Shown: positions 18,328 through 28,644, counted from the first letter of the stretch. The stretch: DNA of 64,000 nt from Rhodospirillales bacterium (GCA_017640505.1 JAEPQO010000001.1:822625-886624), one strand, 5' to 3'. A program made the numbers and translations. The notes: generated from the sequence alone by a model not told the origin.

Positions 18328-18789
18328 ATGTCCAAGTCGCACTCGCCTCGCCTGCTTCGTCCGGAAACGCTGACTGCGCTCGGCACCATCGTTGTCGCCG
18401 CCGCCTTCCTGTTTCCTACCGCGTCGTTAAAGCCGATCTCGGCCTTGTTGCCGGGTGCAATGCTCATCGGCATGGCCCTGTTGTCGGTTCTGCTCTTGAT
18501 CTCGGACCAGCGTAAAGCCGGTTCGGGTGAAGAGGCGCAGTCGATGACCTCCGCGCCGAAGCGCGTGTTTGGCGCCTTCTTGCTGATCGTCTCCTACGCG
18601 CTCTCGACCGACTTCATCGGTTTCTATGTCAGCACGGCTGTTGCGATCCCGCTCGTCGCCTATGTGTTCGGTTATCGCAGCCTGCCTGGTTTGGCATTGG
18701 CGACGGTCATTGTCGTCGGTGCGATCTATCTGATTTTCGACTTTGGTATGGCCCAGACGTTTCCGTCCGGGCGCCTTTGGCAGAGCTGA
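18328..18789 (+). CDS. tctB: Tripartite tricarboxylate transporter small membrane subunit
   Basis: A 153-residue, four-helix membrane protein of the TctB family: hydrophobic stretches near residues 15-33, 40-58, 75-95 and 108-135. It lies between the binding protein and the large permease, the usual position. An ATG at 18328 gives a normal short cytoplasmic N-terminus (MSKSHSPRLLRPE). TctB proteins are poorly conserved, so the assignment leans on position and topology. Confidence 0.88.
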   Translation: MSKSHSPRLLRPETLTALGTIVVAAAFLFPTASLKPISALLPGAMLIGMALLSVLLLISDQRKAGSGEEAQSMTSAPKRVFGAFLLIVSYALSTDFIGFYVSTAVAIPLVAYVFGYRSLPGLALATVIVVGAIYLIFDFGMAQTFPSGRLWQS

Positions 18790-18796
18790 GGTTCCC

Positions 18797-20311
18797 ATGT
18801 ACGCTGACCTTCTCGACGCACTTCCGCACGTCCTAGGCATTTATAATTTTGTCGCGCTCGTCATCGGCGTGATCGCCGGTATCGTCGTCGGCGCGATGCC
18901 GGGATTGAGCGCGACGATGGCAATCTCGGTGCTGGTGCCGTTTACATTCGGCCTCGAGCCGCTGGTCGCGCTCGGCCTGATGGCAGGGATTTACAACGGC
19001 GCCATGTATGGCGGCGCGATTCCGGCCGTTCTGCTGCGTATTCCCGGCACGCCGGCGGCGGTGGCCACGACGTTCGATGGGTATCCAATGGCGCAAAAGG
19101 GCGAGGGCGGTTTTGCCCTGCAGGTTGCCGTGGTGTCTTCGGCGATCGGCGGGATTGCAAGTGCGTTCGCCCTGATGCTTCTGGCACCACCACTGTCCAA
19201 GGTCACGCTGCTGTTCGGTCCGTCCGAAGTGTTCTGGGTCGCCGTCTTCGGCCTCGCCAGCATTATCTTCCTGTTGGGCGGCAACCCGATTAAAGGACTG
19301 ATCAGCGCCTGTTTCGGCGTCTTCGTCTCGGTCGTTGGTGCGGACCCGATCTCGGGTGCGGACCGTTATACCTTCGACCAATTGGAACTTCTCGACGGGG
19401 TCAGCATCGTAATTCTGCTGGTCGGCCTTTATGCCCTGCCGCCGGTGATCGATCTTCTCGAAGTGCCGCTGAAAACCGATCAGGTGACGGACAACAAGCT
19501 CGGGACCGAACCGATCTGGCGCACACTGCCACGCATGTTCCGTTTCTGGAAGACCTGGATCCGCTCGTCTCTGTTCGGCATCTGGATCGGCATTCTGCCG
19601 GGCGCCGGCGGGTCGATGGCGGCCTTCATGTCCTACAACGAAGCGCGCCGGGCCAGCCAGACACCCGATACGTGGGGGAACGGCGAACCGGAAGGCGTCG
19701 CGGCCTCCGAAACTGCGAATAACGCGGATACCGCGTCCGCCCTCATCCCTGCGCTGACGCTGGGCATCCCGGGGACCGCCGTGGCTGCTGTCATGCTCGG
19801 CGGCCTGCTGATCCACGGGTTGCAGCCGGGCCCCATGCTTTTCCGCGAGAGCCCGACCATCGTGTTTGGTTTCATGTGGCAGTTTCTATTCGGCGCCATC
19901 CTGTTGATCCTTTTAGGCGGCTCACTCGCCACCAACAGTTTCGCCAAGCTCTTGAACCTGCCGCGGCCGCTTCTCGGTTCGGTCATCATCGTGCTTATGC
20001 TGATCGGCGTTTACTCGATCAACGGACGCATGTTCGACGTGTACCTGATGCTCGGTTTCGGTGCGATTGGTTATGTCATGGACAAGCTGAAGTTCCCGCT
20101 GCCGCCGGTCGTGCTTGGCCTGATCCTTGGTTCTTACGCCGAGGAGAATCTTCGCCTCGCGCTCCGTATCGGCCGTGGCGATTGGACGATCCTGTTTGCC
20201 AACACCACGAGCCTGGTTCTGGTCGCACTGACGGTCGCCGTGATCTTTGGGCCATCGGTGAAGCGTCGGTTTTTCGCCAAGCGCGACGATGAAGAAACGG
20301 CCAAAAAATGA
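18797..20311 (+). CDS. tctA: Tripartite tricarboxylate transporter large permease
   Basis: A 504-residue permease. The family signatures VVGAMPGLSATMAISVLVPFTFGL, IYNGAMYGGAIPAVLLRIPGTP and GILPGAGGSMAAFMSYNEA are present, as is the second-half repeat ALTLGIPGTAVAAVMLGGLLIHGLQPGP. About twelve membrane helices are expected. It follows tctB by seven bases and ends the operon. There is no hairpin terminator directly after it; the next structure, at 20425, reads on the other strand. Confidence 0.94.
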   Translation: MYADLLDALPHVLGIYNFVALVIGVIAGIVVGAMPGLSATMAISVLVPFTFGLEPLVALGLMAGIYNGAMYGGAIPAVLLRIPGTPAAVATTFDGYPMAQKGEGGFALQVAVVSSAIGGIASAFALMLLAPPLSKVTLLFGPSEVFWVAVFGLASIIFLLGGNPIKGLISACFGVFVSVVGADPISGADRYTFDQLELLDGVSIVILLVGLYALPPVIDLLEVPLKTDQVTDNKLGTEPIWRTLPRMFRFWKTWIRSSLFGIWIGILPGAGGSMAAFMSYNEARRASQTPDTWGNGEPEGVAASETANNADTASALIPALTLGIPGTAVAAVMLGGLLIHGLQPGPMLFRESPTIVFGFMWQFLFGAILLILLGGSLATNSFAKLLNLPRPLLGSVIIVLMLIGVYSINGRMFDVYLMLGFGAIGYVMDKLKFPLPPVVLGLILGSYAEENLRLALRIGRGDWTILFANTTSLVLVALTVAVIFGPSVKRRFFAKRDDEETAKK

Positions 20312-20424
20312 GAAACCAAGAAATAATTAATTTACAATAAGTTACACTGATAATTTGCAACTCAAGCTATGAATTTCGCATCCTTAGTTGTGAATTCGCA
20401 AAACTAAATGTTCTGACCACCAAC

Positions 20425-20451
20425 AAAAAAGCCCCCGATGTGGGGGCTTTT
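20425..20451 (-). terminator. Rho-independent terminator of tRNA-Gln(CUG)
   Basis: On the minus strand a stem AAAAGCCCCC / GGGGGCTTTT ends in a run of six T residues, a few bases past the tRNA CCA end. A near copy follows the second tRNA-Gln gene at 27576. Confidence 0.85.
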
Positions 20452-20458
20452 CCATTGG

Positions 20459-20532
20459 CTGGGGTGCTAGGATTCGAACCTAGGAATGCCGGAATCAGAA
20501 TCCGGTGCGTTAGACCACTTCGCCACACCCCA
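20459..20532 (-). tRNA. tRNA-Gln, anticodon CUG
   Basis: Read on the minus strand, the acceptor arms TGGGGTG and CACCCCA pair, the T-arm contains GGTTCGAATCC, and the anticodon stem CCGGA/TCCGG encloses the loop TTCTGAT with anticodon CTG (codon CAG). The 74-nt gene is followed by an encoded CCA at 20456-20458. It differs from the tRNA-Gln at 27611 at only a handful of positions, mostly in the anticodon arm. Confidence 0.95.
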
Positions 20533-20743
20533 TCAGTGCGTCGGCACGGGCCGGAAAATAAGCCCTCGACCCGGTGAAAGTACAGGAGAAAATTGCCCCA
20601 GATGCGAAGTTTGTGGATTGCCGGACGGATGGGTGCCGAAATTGCCGCCGAGGGGCCGTTCTCCACACATATACCTCATGGCAAAACAACGGGATTGATT
20701 GCGTTGTCAGACCTGTTCCCATCCCAATAAAGATGAAACGGCG

Positions 20744-20944
20744 TCAGTTGGACTTTCTGGTGCTGCGCTTCTTGGCGGGGACTGCATTGTCCACTTTTTC
20801 CTGGGCCAGCCGTCGCGCGCGGAGCGTCGCAATTCGCTCCGCGCGTTCTTGTGCGATCAGTTCCCGTTCCTCAAGTATTTTTGCCGATTTCTTTTGTGCG
20901 GCCTGGAATTGTTCCTCGGCGGTTAGGCGTGTTGATTTTCTCAT
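20744..20944 (-). CDS. Small basic coiled-coil protein, function unknown
   Basis: A 66-residue protein rich in Lys, Arg, Glu and Ala, with a predicted long helix or coiled coil over residues 8-48 (AEEQFQAAQKKSAKILEERE and on) and a basic tail (KKRSTRKSN). I chose ATG 20944, preceded by GAAGG, over an earlier in-frame start that lacks a ribosome site. I do not recognise a family. It follows the 115-residue gene at 21309 by 17 bases on the same strand, so the two may be co-transcribed. Confidence 0.55.
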   Translation of the reverse strand: MRKSTRLTAEEQFQAAQKKSAKILEERELIAQERAERIATLRARRLAQEKVDNAVPAKKRSTRKSN

Positions 20945-20961
20945 GTTACGCACCTTCACGC

Positions 20962-21309
20962 TCAGGTATCCGGCTGGTTCAGAAGCCGCGCACATGCGTT
21001 AACGACGTTGGCTTCGACGGTTTCTTGCCCTTGCAGCGGTGACGAGTATTTTTCTGCCAATTCTTCTCGTTTTGCGCGTGCTTCTGCTTGATAGCCCGCC
21101 AGAGAGACGGTGCTGTTGGTTTCTTTGAGGATGTCCTCGGCACGTGCCGCACAGACCGATGCTTGTGCCGCAACGACGGCGTTTGCGAGTTCCGTGTCGG
21201 CTTTGGACGATGTGATGGCCCAACCGTTTGCGAGGGCCAGTCCGGAGATCGCAATAGCGCCGAAGGCGGCGCCGATGGAGAAGGGCAGGGTGTTGTTTGG
21301 CAGTTGCAT
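20962..21309 (-). CDS. Small membrane-anchored protein, function unknown
   Basis: A 115-residue protein with one N-terminal hydrophobic segment (LPFSIGAAFGAIAISGLALANGWAI, about residues 8-32; longest run quoted in parts: FSIGAAFGAIAISG) and a helical exported domain with two cysteines (C at VCAARAE and NACARLL). I chose ATG 21309, with AAGGAT upstream; the frame stays open further back but through a region with poor coding character. Proteins with this layout are often annotated only as hypothetical. It probably forms a two-gene unit with the coiled-coil gene downstream. Confidence 0.6.
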   Translation of the reverse strand: MQLPNNTLPFSIGAAFGAIAISGLALANGWAITSSKADTELANAVVAAQASVCAARAEDILKETNSTVSLAGYQAEARAKREELAEKYSSPLQGQETVEANVVNACARLLNQPDT

Positions 21310-21577
21310 GAACTCAGTATCCTTGTGAATGCGCGCGCCAGATCGGGCGATGCGGGGGCGCGCTCGTGCCGCATTGCATCGCCGTGCGCCCAGGGTCGAG
21401 CGCCCAAAAATTACTAGATCTGAGTTAGAGTGTGCTTGCCTCAAACAATTTAAATCGCAAGCAAAACAGAAAAATAATTTTCAATTATTATATAAACGAC
21501 ATTAGCGTTCTTAACAAGTTTCGTGAGTTTTATTTAATAATATTTTGCAGAATATTTCTCTTTTGTGGATGCAGCCG
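21310..21577. other. AT-rich intergenic region
   Basis: This 268-base gap lies between the 3' end of ptxE and the 5' end of the small membrane protein gene. Positions about 21440-21560 are strikingly AT-rich (runs such as TTATTATATAAA and TTTATTTAATAATATTTTG) against the GC-rich surroundings. It probably holds the promoter of the small gene. I see no convincing gene or strong terminator for ptxE here. Confidence 0.5.
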
Positions 21578-22453
21578 TCAGGTTGCATCTTGAGGCACCA
21601 GAAAATCGACGAGCCGCTGCGCGGCGCTATCGGGGGCGGTATCCGCCGGCCAGATCACGCGGATTTCCTTGTTCATGGCGGCATCGGCGAAGGGAATGAC
21701 GGCAAGACGGCCGCCCGCGCCTTCTTCGGCAACGGCGCTCTCCAGCACCAGCGAAATGCCGAGCCCGGCGCGAACCGCTCGTTTGACGGCTTCCGTGCTG
21801 CCGAGGCTTTCCGTCACTTTCAGTTTCTCCGCATCGGCGCCGAACACATCGGTTAACAGGCGCCCGGTGCCGGTCCCGGCCTCGCCGCCGATCAGGGCGT
21901 GCCCAAACAGATCGGCCGGACTTATTCTATCCAGCGCAGCAAGGGGGTGACCGAGAGGCGCAATGACGACCATCGGTTCCCGCCGCCAGACGCGCGACAG
22001 ATAACCGTCGCGGTCGTCCCACCATTCCATCACCGCCACGTCGGCGCTGCGGTCTGCGAGCCGGGCGGCCACTTCCGGGTTGCTGCCGATGGAGAACGAA
22101 ACCCCGGTGCGATCGTCGCTGCCGCCGCGAAATGCGGACACGTCAGGGGGCAGCATGTAGATGCCGACGTTGCTGCACGCGGCCACGGCAACGGACGGGG
22201 CGCGGATCGAGGCTTCGGCTCGCGCAGCCGTCGCCAGGAGCGATCGTGCGTAGCCGAGGAACGTCCGCCCGGCTTCGCTCGGGACCGAGTGGTTGCGGGC
22301 ACGAACGATCAGCGGTTTGCCGAGGGCATCCTCGAGCTTGCGAATGTGTTGGGAGATTGTCGGCTGAGCCAGACCAAGCGTCTCGGATGCATCGCGGAAC
22401 GAGCCGGTCTCGATGACGGCGACGAAGCTTCGAACGTGCAGAAGGTTGATCAT
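21578..22453 (-). CDS. ptxE: LysR-type regulator of the phosphite operon
   Basis: A 291-residue LysR protein. The N-terminal helix-turn-helix is MINLLHVRSFVAVIETGSFR with LAQPTISQHIRKLEDALG, followed by an effector-binding domain. It is the last gene of the ptxABCDE run, ten bases after ptxD, the same place as PtxE in the Pseudomonas stutzeri operon. ATG 22453 is used; the frame extends upstream into ptxD but without LysR-like sequence. Its exact regulatory role in ptx systems is not settled. Calling it PtxE rests mainly on synteny. Confidence 0.85.
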   Translation of the reverse strand: MINLLHVRSFVAVIETGSFRDASETLGLAQPTISQHIRKLEDALGKPLIVRARNHSVPSEAGRTFLGYARSLLATAARAEASIRAPSVAVAACSNVGIYMLPPDVSAFRGGSDDRTGVSFSIGSNPEVAARLADRSADVAVMEWWDDRDGYLSRVWRREPMVVIAPLGHPLAALDRISPADLFGHALIGGEAGTGTGRLLTDVFGADAEKLKVTESLGSTEAVKRAVRAGLGISLVLESAVAEEGAGGRLAVIPFADAAMNKEIRVIWPADTAPDSAAQRLVDFLVPQDAT

Positions 22454-22463
22454 GCCTGTCTTG

Positions 22464-23483
22464 TCAGCCGTGTTTCCGGTGCGCCGGCGTGATGTCATCG
22501 GCGTTGATCGTGCCGCGCGGCGTCTTCCCCTCAAGACAGTCGAGGATGCTCAGTGCCGCCGCGCGTTCGATCTCGATACGGACTTCCGTAACCGCGGACC
22601 CGATATGCGGCGTCAGGACCGTCTTGTCGGGTTGCGCCAGAATGTCCGGATGGATGCCGGCGGGACGGGCGGTGAGGGCCCAGTCCTCCATTTCGAAGAC
22701 ATCGGCGGCGTATCCGCTCAGATGATTGTCCCTGAGGGCCCGTGCGACGGCGGCTTCGTCGACGATGGAGCCGCGCGCCGGATTAATGAGATAACAGCCC
22801 GGTTTCATTCGGCGGATCGCTGCAGCGTCGATCAGGTGGTAGGTGCCGTCCGAAAGCGGTGTCGCGAGAATGATGAAATCCGATGTCTCGACGATCTCGT
22901 CGAACAATGCCGGGGAGGCGGCGACACCAGCTGCGCGGGCGGCGTCGATGTCGCTGGCGTCGGTCACCAGGACGTCGGCGTCGAATCCGCGAAGGCGGGC
23001 GGCGATGGCCTGCCCGACGGCGCCGAAGCCGATGATGCCGACCCGGCTGCCCGCAAGTCCGGAGCCGTAAAACCGGGCCCGCCAGCCTTCGAAGCCTTCG
23101 GCGCGAATGGAGCGGTCGGCCGTAAGAATATGACGGGAGGCGGAGATCAGGAGGCCGATCGCCAATTCTGCGGTCGGTACGGTCAACAGGTCCGAGACGA
23201 TGCTGACATAAACGCCGCGCGCGGAGCACGCGTCGACGTCGAAGTTGTCATAGCCCTTCAGTGCACAGGCAACGATCCGCAAGTGTGGGCAGGCGTCCAG
23301 GAAGCCGGCGTCGATGCAGTCCGTCATGAATGCCATGATCGCATCGGCATCCGACGATGCCTCTATCAGGCGTTCAAGCGGCATCGCATTGGCCGGATCG
23401 TCATGGACGACGAGATCGCAATGACCTTCGAGGATGTCCCGCGTTTGCGGAAAAATGGGATTGGTAACGACGACTTTCGGCAT
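22464..23483 (-). CDS. ptxD: Phosphite (phosphonate) dehydrogenase
   Basis: A 339-residue D-2-hydroxyacid-dehydrogenase-fold enzyme. Residues known to be catalytic or substrate-binding in P. stutzeri PtxD recur at nearly identical positions: M53, K76, W134, Y139, R237, E266 and H293. Diagnostic strings are CALKGYDNFDVDAC, LLTVPTAELAIGL and YAADVFEMEDWA. The NAD motif is GFGAVG (152-157), with D175 in the position that selects NAD over NADP. It oxidises phosphite to phosphate with reduction of NAD. The ptxABC transporter lies just upstream and ptxE just downstream. Family and function are unusually well supported for a sequence-only call. Confidence 0.95.
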   Translation of the reverse strand: MPKVVVTNPIFPQTRDILEGHCDLVVHDDPANAMPLERLIEASSDADAIMAFMTDCIDAGFLDACPHLRIVACALKGYDNFDVDACSARGVYVSIVSDLLTVPTAELAIGLLISASRHILTADRSIRAEGFEGWRARFYGSGLAGSRVGIIGFGAVGQAIAARLRGFDADVLVTDASDIDAARAAGVAASPALFDEIVETSDFIILATPLSDGTYHLIDAAAIRRMKPGCYLINPARGSIVDEAAVARALRDNHLSGYAADVFEMEDWALTARPAGIHPDILAQPDKTVLTPHIGSAVTEVRIEIERAAALSILDCLEGKTPRGTINADDITPAHRKHG

Positions 23484-23501
23484 GGTCCTGTCCCCGCGGC
23501 G

Positions 23502-24326
23502 TTATTTGAACTTGCGGCGAAGGATGCCGCTGAGCGTGTCGACGACGGTCACCATGACGAGGATGACCAGAAGTATTGCCGACACCTCGGTATATTGCAT
23601 CAGGCGCAGACTCCCCATCAATTCCAGGCCGATGCCACCGGCGCCGACCATGCCCATGACGGTCGAGGCGCGGAAATTGTACTCCCAGCGATACATGCTG
23701 ACGTCGGCGAACTGCGCGATGACCTGCGGCAGGACGCCGTGCGTGATCACCTGGATCGGACGTGCGCCGGCGGCGCGGGCGGCTTCGATCGGGGCCGGGT
23801 GCGCGTGTTCGATGGCTTCGGCGAAGAACTTGCCGACCATGCCGACAGAATGCAGTCCGAGCGCCAGAACGCCCGGCAGTGCACCGAACCCGACCGCGGC
23901 GACAAAGACGATCCCCATGATCAGTTCCGGGATGGATCTGAGCGCGTTCAGGATGCTGCGCGCGACATGATAGACAGCGGGATTGGGTGCGGTATTCCTT
24001 GCCGCCAGGAAAGCCAGCGGAAAGGACAGGATAACCGCCAGCGCCGTTCCGGCAACGCTCATTGCAAGCGTGTCGACGATGGGGCCGATCCAGTCGGTTG
24101 CGTTGGAAAAATCGGGCGGCAGCATCTCCGACATCAAGAGACCTATGGCCGGAAGGCCGTCGGCGAGTCTGCCGCCGTCGAGCATGCCGACGGCATAGGC
24201 GCAGAGAAGGACGCCTGCGGTGACGGCAACGCCCTGCAAGAAGGTCCGGTACCATGAACGCCGTTCCGTTTCGAGAATGTTTTCGAACTCGGGGGTGTTC
24301 CCGGCGCGGGAGGTTATAGCGTCCAT
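23502..24326 (-). CDS. ptxC: Phosphite ABC transporter permease
   Basis: A 274-residue inner-membrane permease of the PhnE/PtxC type. The binding-protein-dependent transport loop is seen as EAARAAGARPIQVITHGVLPQ, with FRASTVMGMVGAGGIG after it; about six helices are predicted. AAGGAA precedes the ATG. It lies 47 bases after ptxB and 18 bases before ptxD. Alone it could be a phosphonate permease; the adjacent ptxD and absence of phn lyase genes point to phosphite. Confidence 0.92.
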   Translation of the reverse strand: MDAITSRAGNTPEFENILETERRSWYRTFLQGVAVTAGVLLCAYAVGMLDGGRLADGLPAIGLLMSEMLPPDFSNATDWIGPIVDTLAMSVAGTALAVILSFPLAFLAARNTAPNPAVYHVARSILNALRSIPELIMGIVFVAAVGFGALPGVLALGLHSVGMVGKFFAEAIEHAHPAPIEAARAAGARPIQVITHGVLPQVIAQFADVSMYRWEYNFRASTVMGMVGAGGIGLELMGSLRLMQYTEVSAILLVILVMVTVVDTLSGILRRKFK

Positions 24327-24373
24327 GATTACCGTTCCTTCCTGGCAGGAGCTCTGATGAGACGTGGTCGTGC

Positions 24374-26067
<1,694 letters not shown>

Positions 26068-26176
26068 GGGGCCTCTCCTCGTTATCACTCGTTCACAAAA
26101 CGCAATGTTCGGGCGCTTTGCTTCGCGTTTCGCAATGGAATGGACCACGCCGAGGTTTCAGCCGAATGGCGCTGAG

Positions 26177-26194
26177 GTGACAATCGGGTGACAG
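26177..26194 (-). promoter_or_regulatory. Pho box upstream of ptxA
   Basis: On the minus strand the sequence is CTGTCAC-CCGA-TTGTCAC, two seven-base direct repeats separated by four bases. This matches the PhoB-box plan CTGTCAT-N4-CTGTCAT with one or two changes per half. It points toward ptxA, about 110 bases upstream of its start. Phosphate-starvation control fits the operon's role. Confidence 0.75.
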
Positions 26195-26293
26195 AAACAG
26201 GGGTGCTTGTTGATAAGTGACGCGGCGTCGACGTGGTGGCGGCGGCCTCCGGCGTGCGGAAAATCAGCCAACCCGAAGTAAATTAAAATTGCA

Positions 26294-26312
26294 AATGCGA
26301 ATTAGTCGCATT
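26294..26312. promoter_or_regulatory. Fur-superfamily operator candidate
   Basis: AATGCGAATTAGTCGCATT is a 19-bp inverted repeat with perfect seven-base arms (AATGCGA / TCGCATT). It resembles Fur-type boxes of alphaproteobacteria (AATGnGAATnATTCnCATT). It lies 48 bases before the metal-exporter start, within AT-rich promoter sequence. Fur, Mur or Zur cannot be told apart by eye. Confidence 0.55.
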
Positions 26313-26359
26313 ACATATTATAACGAAATGAATGCTAATTCTTATGCAGGACGAAAAGC

Positions 26360-27559
26360 ATGTTGAAGGCGCTCTTGCTTCCGAGAACCTGGTCCATACC
26401 GCAGCATGCGCTGGAGGTGGGACAGCGCGGGCTGCTCGTCGCGGCGCTGGCGCTGGTTGTCGGCACGGTCCCGGATGGTTGGCGTATAGCCCTCGACGCG
26501 ATGAGCGAGGCCTACCTTGCCGTCGCGGTCTTCGTTGCCGGGACCCTGATGCTGGTTCTGGCGGTGGAACGTGCACTCGATACGGATCTGGGCACCTGGC
26601 TCGACCTTAACCGGCGCTGGCAGGTGCCCGCGGCGACGTTGCTCGGTGCCTTTCCCGGTTGCGGCGGTGCTATTATTGCCGTGACCCAGTACACGCGCGG
26701 CTATCTGAGTTTCGGCGCCGTCGTGGCGACGCTGACAGCCACCATGGGCGATGCCATGTTTCTGTTGCTGGCCAGGGACCCGGCGACGGCGCTGCTGGTT
26801 CTCGCGATCAGCCTGCCGGTAGCGACCTTGAGCGGGTATGCCGTCGACCGCATCCATGGTGCCGGCTTCCTCCGCCCGGAACGAACGCGGACCGTCCCGA
26901 AACGGCAACGTGCCGGGCAGGAATGCCCCGCGGATGAAGATGGTGCAAAGGAGTACATCTGGTTGGCGCTAATGGCACCGGGTCTGGTGATCGGCGTGCT
27001 CGCCGCCTTCCAGATCGACATCGATGCGCCCATCGCCGCACTGACGGGGATCGCCCCGGCGCAAGGGCTGGGCGTGGCGGGCGCCGCGCTGGGACTGTAT
27101 ATGTGGATCCGCAGTGACCGCGGCCAATCCGGTCTTACCGGCGAGCAGGAACCGGTATGTGAGGCGTCCGGCACACTCCTGAAATCCGTCATCGCAAACA
27201 CGAACTTCGTGATGACCTGGGTGATTTTCGCCTTCATCGGTTATGAACTGTTCATTCAGGCGAGCGGCATCGATCTGGGCCGGCTGTTTGCGGGCTGGGC
27301 GCCTGCGGTGCCGGCCATCGCTATCCTGGTCGGGTTCGTTCCGGGGTGCGGCCCACAGATCATGGTGACGACGCTCTATCTGTCGGGCGCGGTGCCGTTC
27401 TCGGCGCAAATAGGCAACGCAATCGCCAATGACGGCGATGCGCTTTTCCCGGCGCTTGCCGTGGCCCCGAGGGCGGCGCTCGTCGCCACTCTATATAGTG
27501 CCGTGCCTGCGGGGATCGTCGCCTATGGCTGGTGCGCACTGTTCGAACAGGCGGGCTGA
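26360..27559 (+). CDS. Putative 10-TM metal (manganese/heavy-metal) exporter, ArsP_2 type
   Basis: A 399-residue membrane protein made of two related halves. Each half carries a PGCG loop: GAFPGCGGAIIAVTQYT in the first and GFVPGCGPQIMVTTLYLSG in the second, each followed by a short acidic TMGDAMF or NDGDALF motif. This is the layout of the putative manganese/heavy-metal exporters often labelled ArsP_2. A hydrophilic loop (about residues 170-200) joins the halves. It is divergent from ptxA and preceded by a Fur-type palindrome, which suggests control by a metal. The transported ion is not shown by sequence. Confidence 0.72.
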   Translation: MLKALLLPRTWSIPQHALEVGQRGLLVAALALVVGTVPDGWRIALDAMSEAYLAVAVFVAGTLMLVLAVERALDTDLGTWLDLNRRWQVPAATLLGAFPGCGGAIIAVTQYTRGYLSFGAVVATLTATMGDAMFLLLARDPATALLVLAISLPVATLSGYAVDRIHGAGFLRPERTRTVPKRQRAGQECPADEDGAKEYIWLALMAPGLVIGVLAAFQIDIDAPIAALTGIAPAQGLGVAGAALGLYMWIRSDRGQSGLTGEQEPVCEASGTLLKSVIANTNFVMTWVIFAFIGYELFIQASGIDLGRLFAGWAPAVPAIAILVGFVPGCGPQIMVTTLYLSGAVPFSAQIGNAIANDGDALFPALAVAPRAALVATLYSAVPAGIVAYGWCALFEQAG

Positions 27560-27575
27560 GCCGCTCGAACAAAGC

Positions 27576-27603
27576 AAAAAAGCCCCCTTAGAAGGGGGCT
27601 TTT
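27576..27603 (-). terminator. Rho-independent terminator of tRNA-Gln(UUG), possibly bidirectional
   Basis: The stem AAAAGCCCCCTT / AAGGGGGCTTTT with a two-base loop ends in T6 on the minus strand, just after the tRNA. It also lies 17 bases past the + strand exporter stop and ends in TTTT on that strand, so it may serve both genes. Confidence 0.85.
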
Positions 27604-27610
27604 CCGTTGG

Positions 27611-27684
27611 CTGGGGTGCTAGGATTCGAACCTAGGAGTGCCGGTACCAAAAACCGGTGCGTTAGACCACTTCGCCACACCCCA
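27611..27684 (-). tRNA. tRNA-Gln, anticodon UUG
   Basis: On the minus strand the acceptor arms TGGGGTG/CACCCCA, T-arm GGTTCGAATCC and anticodon stem CCGGT/ACCGG are complete. The loop TTTTGGT gives anticodon TTG (codon CAA). CCA is encoded at 27608-27610. It is the second glutamine isoacceptor in the window, in the same orientation as the one at 20459. Confidence 0.95.
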
Positions 27685-27768
27685 TGAGATGCCCGCAGAC
27701 GCAGGCGAGGCAGAAAATAGTCGATGGGACCGGGCGGGGCAAGCCCGGGAAGCGGCCTTTTTCAGGCC

Positions 27769-28644
27769 TCAGGCGCCGAACGTCGCGCCGGCGTGGACCC
27801 ACCAATCGGGTTCCGCCCGACAGACGGCTTCGGCGGCCGCCGAAGCCGCGTCCGCCGTCTCGAAAATCCCGAAACACGTCGCACCGCTGCCGGACATGCG
27901 CGCAAGCCGGATTCCCGGCTGCGTTTCGAGACGGGCGATCACGTCACCGATAACGGGAACCAGTTCGCGCGCCGGCGCTTCCAGGTCGTTCGCCGTCGTC
28001 GCCAGCGCGGCCAGCACGTCCCCGGCCGTGGCGGTCGCCGCGGGCCAGTCGGCCGGCGCCGAAAAATCCCCGGTGCGTGCCTTGAAGACCTGCGGTGTCG
28101 AGACGCCGACCCCCGGATTGACGAGTACCAGCGGCAACTCGGGAAAGGCACCCAGGAGCGTGAGGTCTTCGCCAATGCCGCGCATCAAGGCCGGCCGTGT
28201 CATCAGGCAGACGGGGACGTCGGCACCGAGTGACAGGGCCAGTGTCGAAACGCGCCCGTCGTCCGGGGGAATTTGCCAGAGGCGGATCAATGCCCGGAGT
28301 GCGGCAGCCGCGTCGGCGGACCCGCCGCCGATGCCGCTGGCAACGGGAAGGCTCTTGAAGAGCGTTATATGTGCGCCGGCGTCAACGCCGAACAGGGCCG
28401 CGAGTTCAGCGGCGGCGCGCATGACGAGGTTGTCGGCCGGGGCGGGAAGGCTGCCTGCGAAGGGCCCGGCATATTCGAGTGTCAGATCGTCGGCGGCCCG
28501 GACCTCGATCCTGTCGCCGGTGTCGGCAAACACGACTAGGCTGTCCAGCAGATGATATCCGTCATCCCGCCGCCCGGTGACATGGAGATAAAGGTTGAGC
28601 TTAGCCGGTGCAGGCTCGCGGACCGGGGGTGTTTCAGCCGCCAT
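27769..28644 (-). CDS. ispE: 4-diphosphocytidyl-2-C-methyl-D-erythritol kinase
   Basis: A 291-residue GHMP-kinase enzyme of the MEP isoprenoid pathway. The N-terminal [21 protein letters not shown] holds the conserved lysine and substrate site, [21 protein letters not shown] is the ATP-binding glycine loop, and [12 protein letters not shown] is the third motif. It phosphorylates the 2-hydroxyl of CDP-methylerythritol. ATG 28644 is preferred and overlaps the upstream TPR gene stop by 11 bases; an in-frame ATG at 28668, with GAGGAAG close by, would add eight basic residues. Co-transcription with the TPR gene is likely. Confidence 0.95.
   Translation of the reverse strand: MAAETPPVREPAPAKLNLYLHVTGRRDDGYHLLDSLVVFADTGDRIEVRAADDLTLEYAGPFAGSLPAPADNLVMRAAAELAALFGVDAGAHITLFKSLPVASGIGGGSADAAAALRALIRLWQIPPDDGRVSTLALSLGADVPVCLMTRPALMRGIGEDLTLLGAFPELPLVLVNPGVGVSTPQVFKARTGDFSAPADWPAATATAGDVLAALATTANDLEAPARELVPVIGDVIARLETQPGIRLARMSGSGATCFGIFETADAASAAAEAVCRAEPDWWVHAGATFGA

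Noticed and set aside
22413-24257. A long open frame (614 codons) on the + strand across ptxD and ptxC
   Set aside because: It is antisense to genes with complete catalytic motifs, has no ribosome site or recognisable domain, and reflects high GC codon bias on the other strand.
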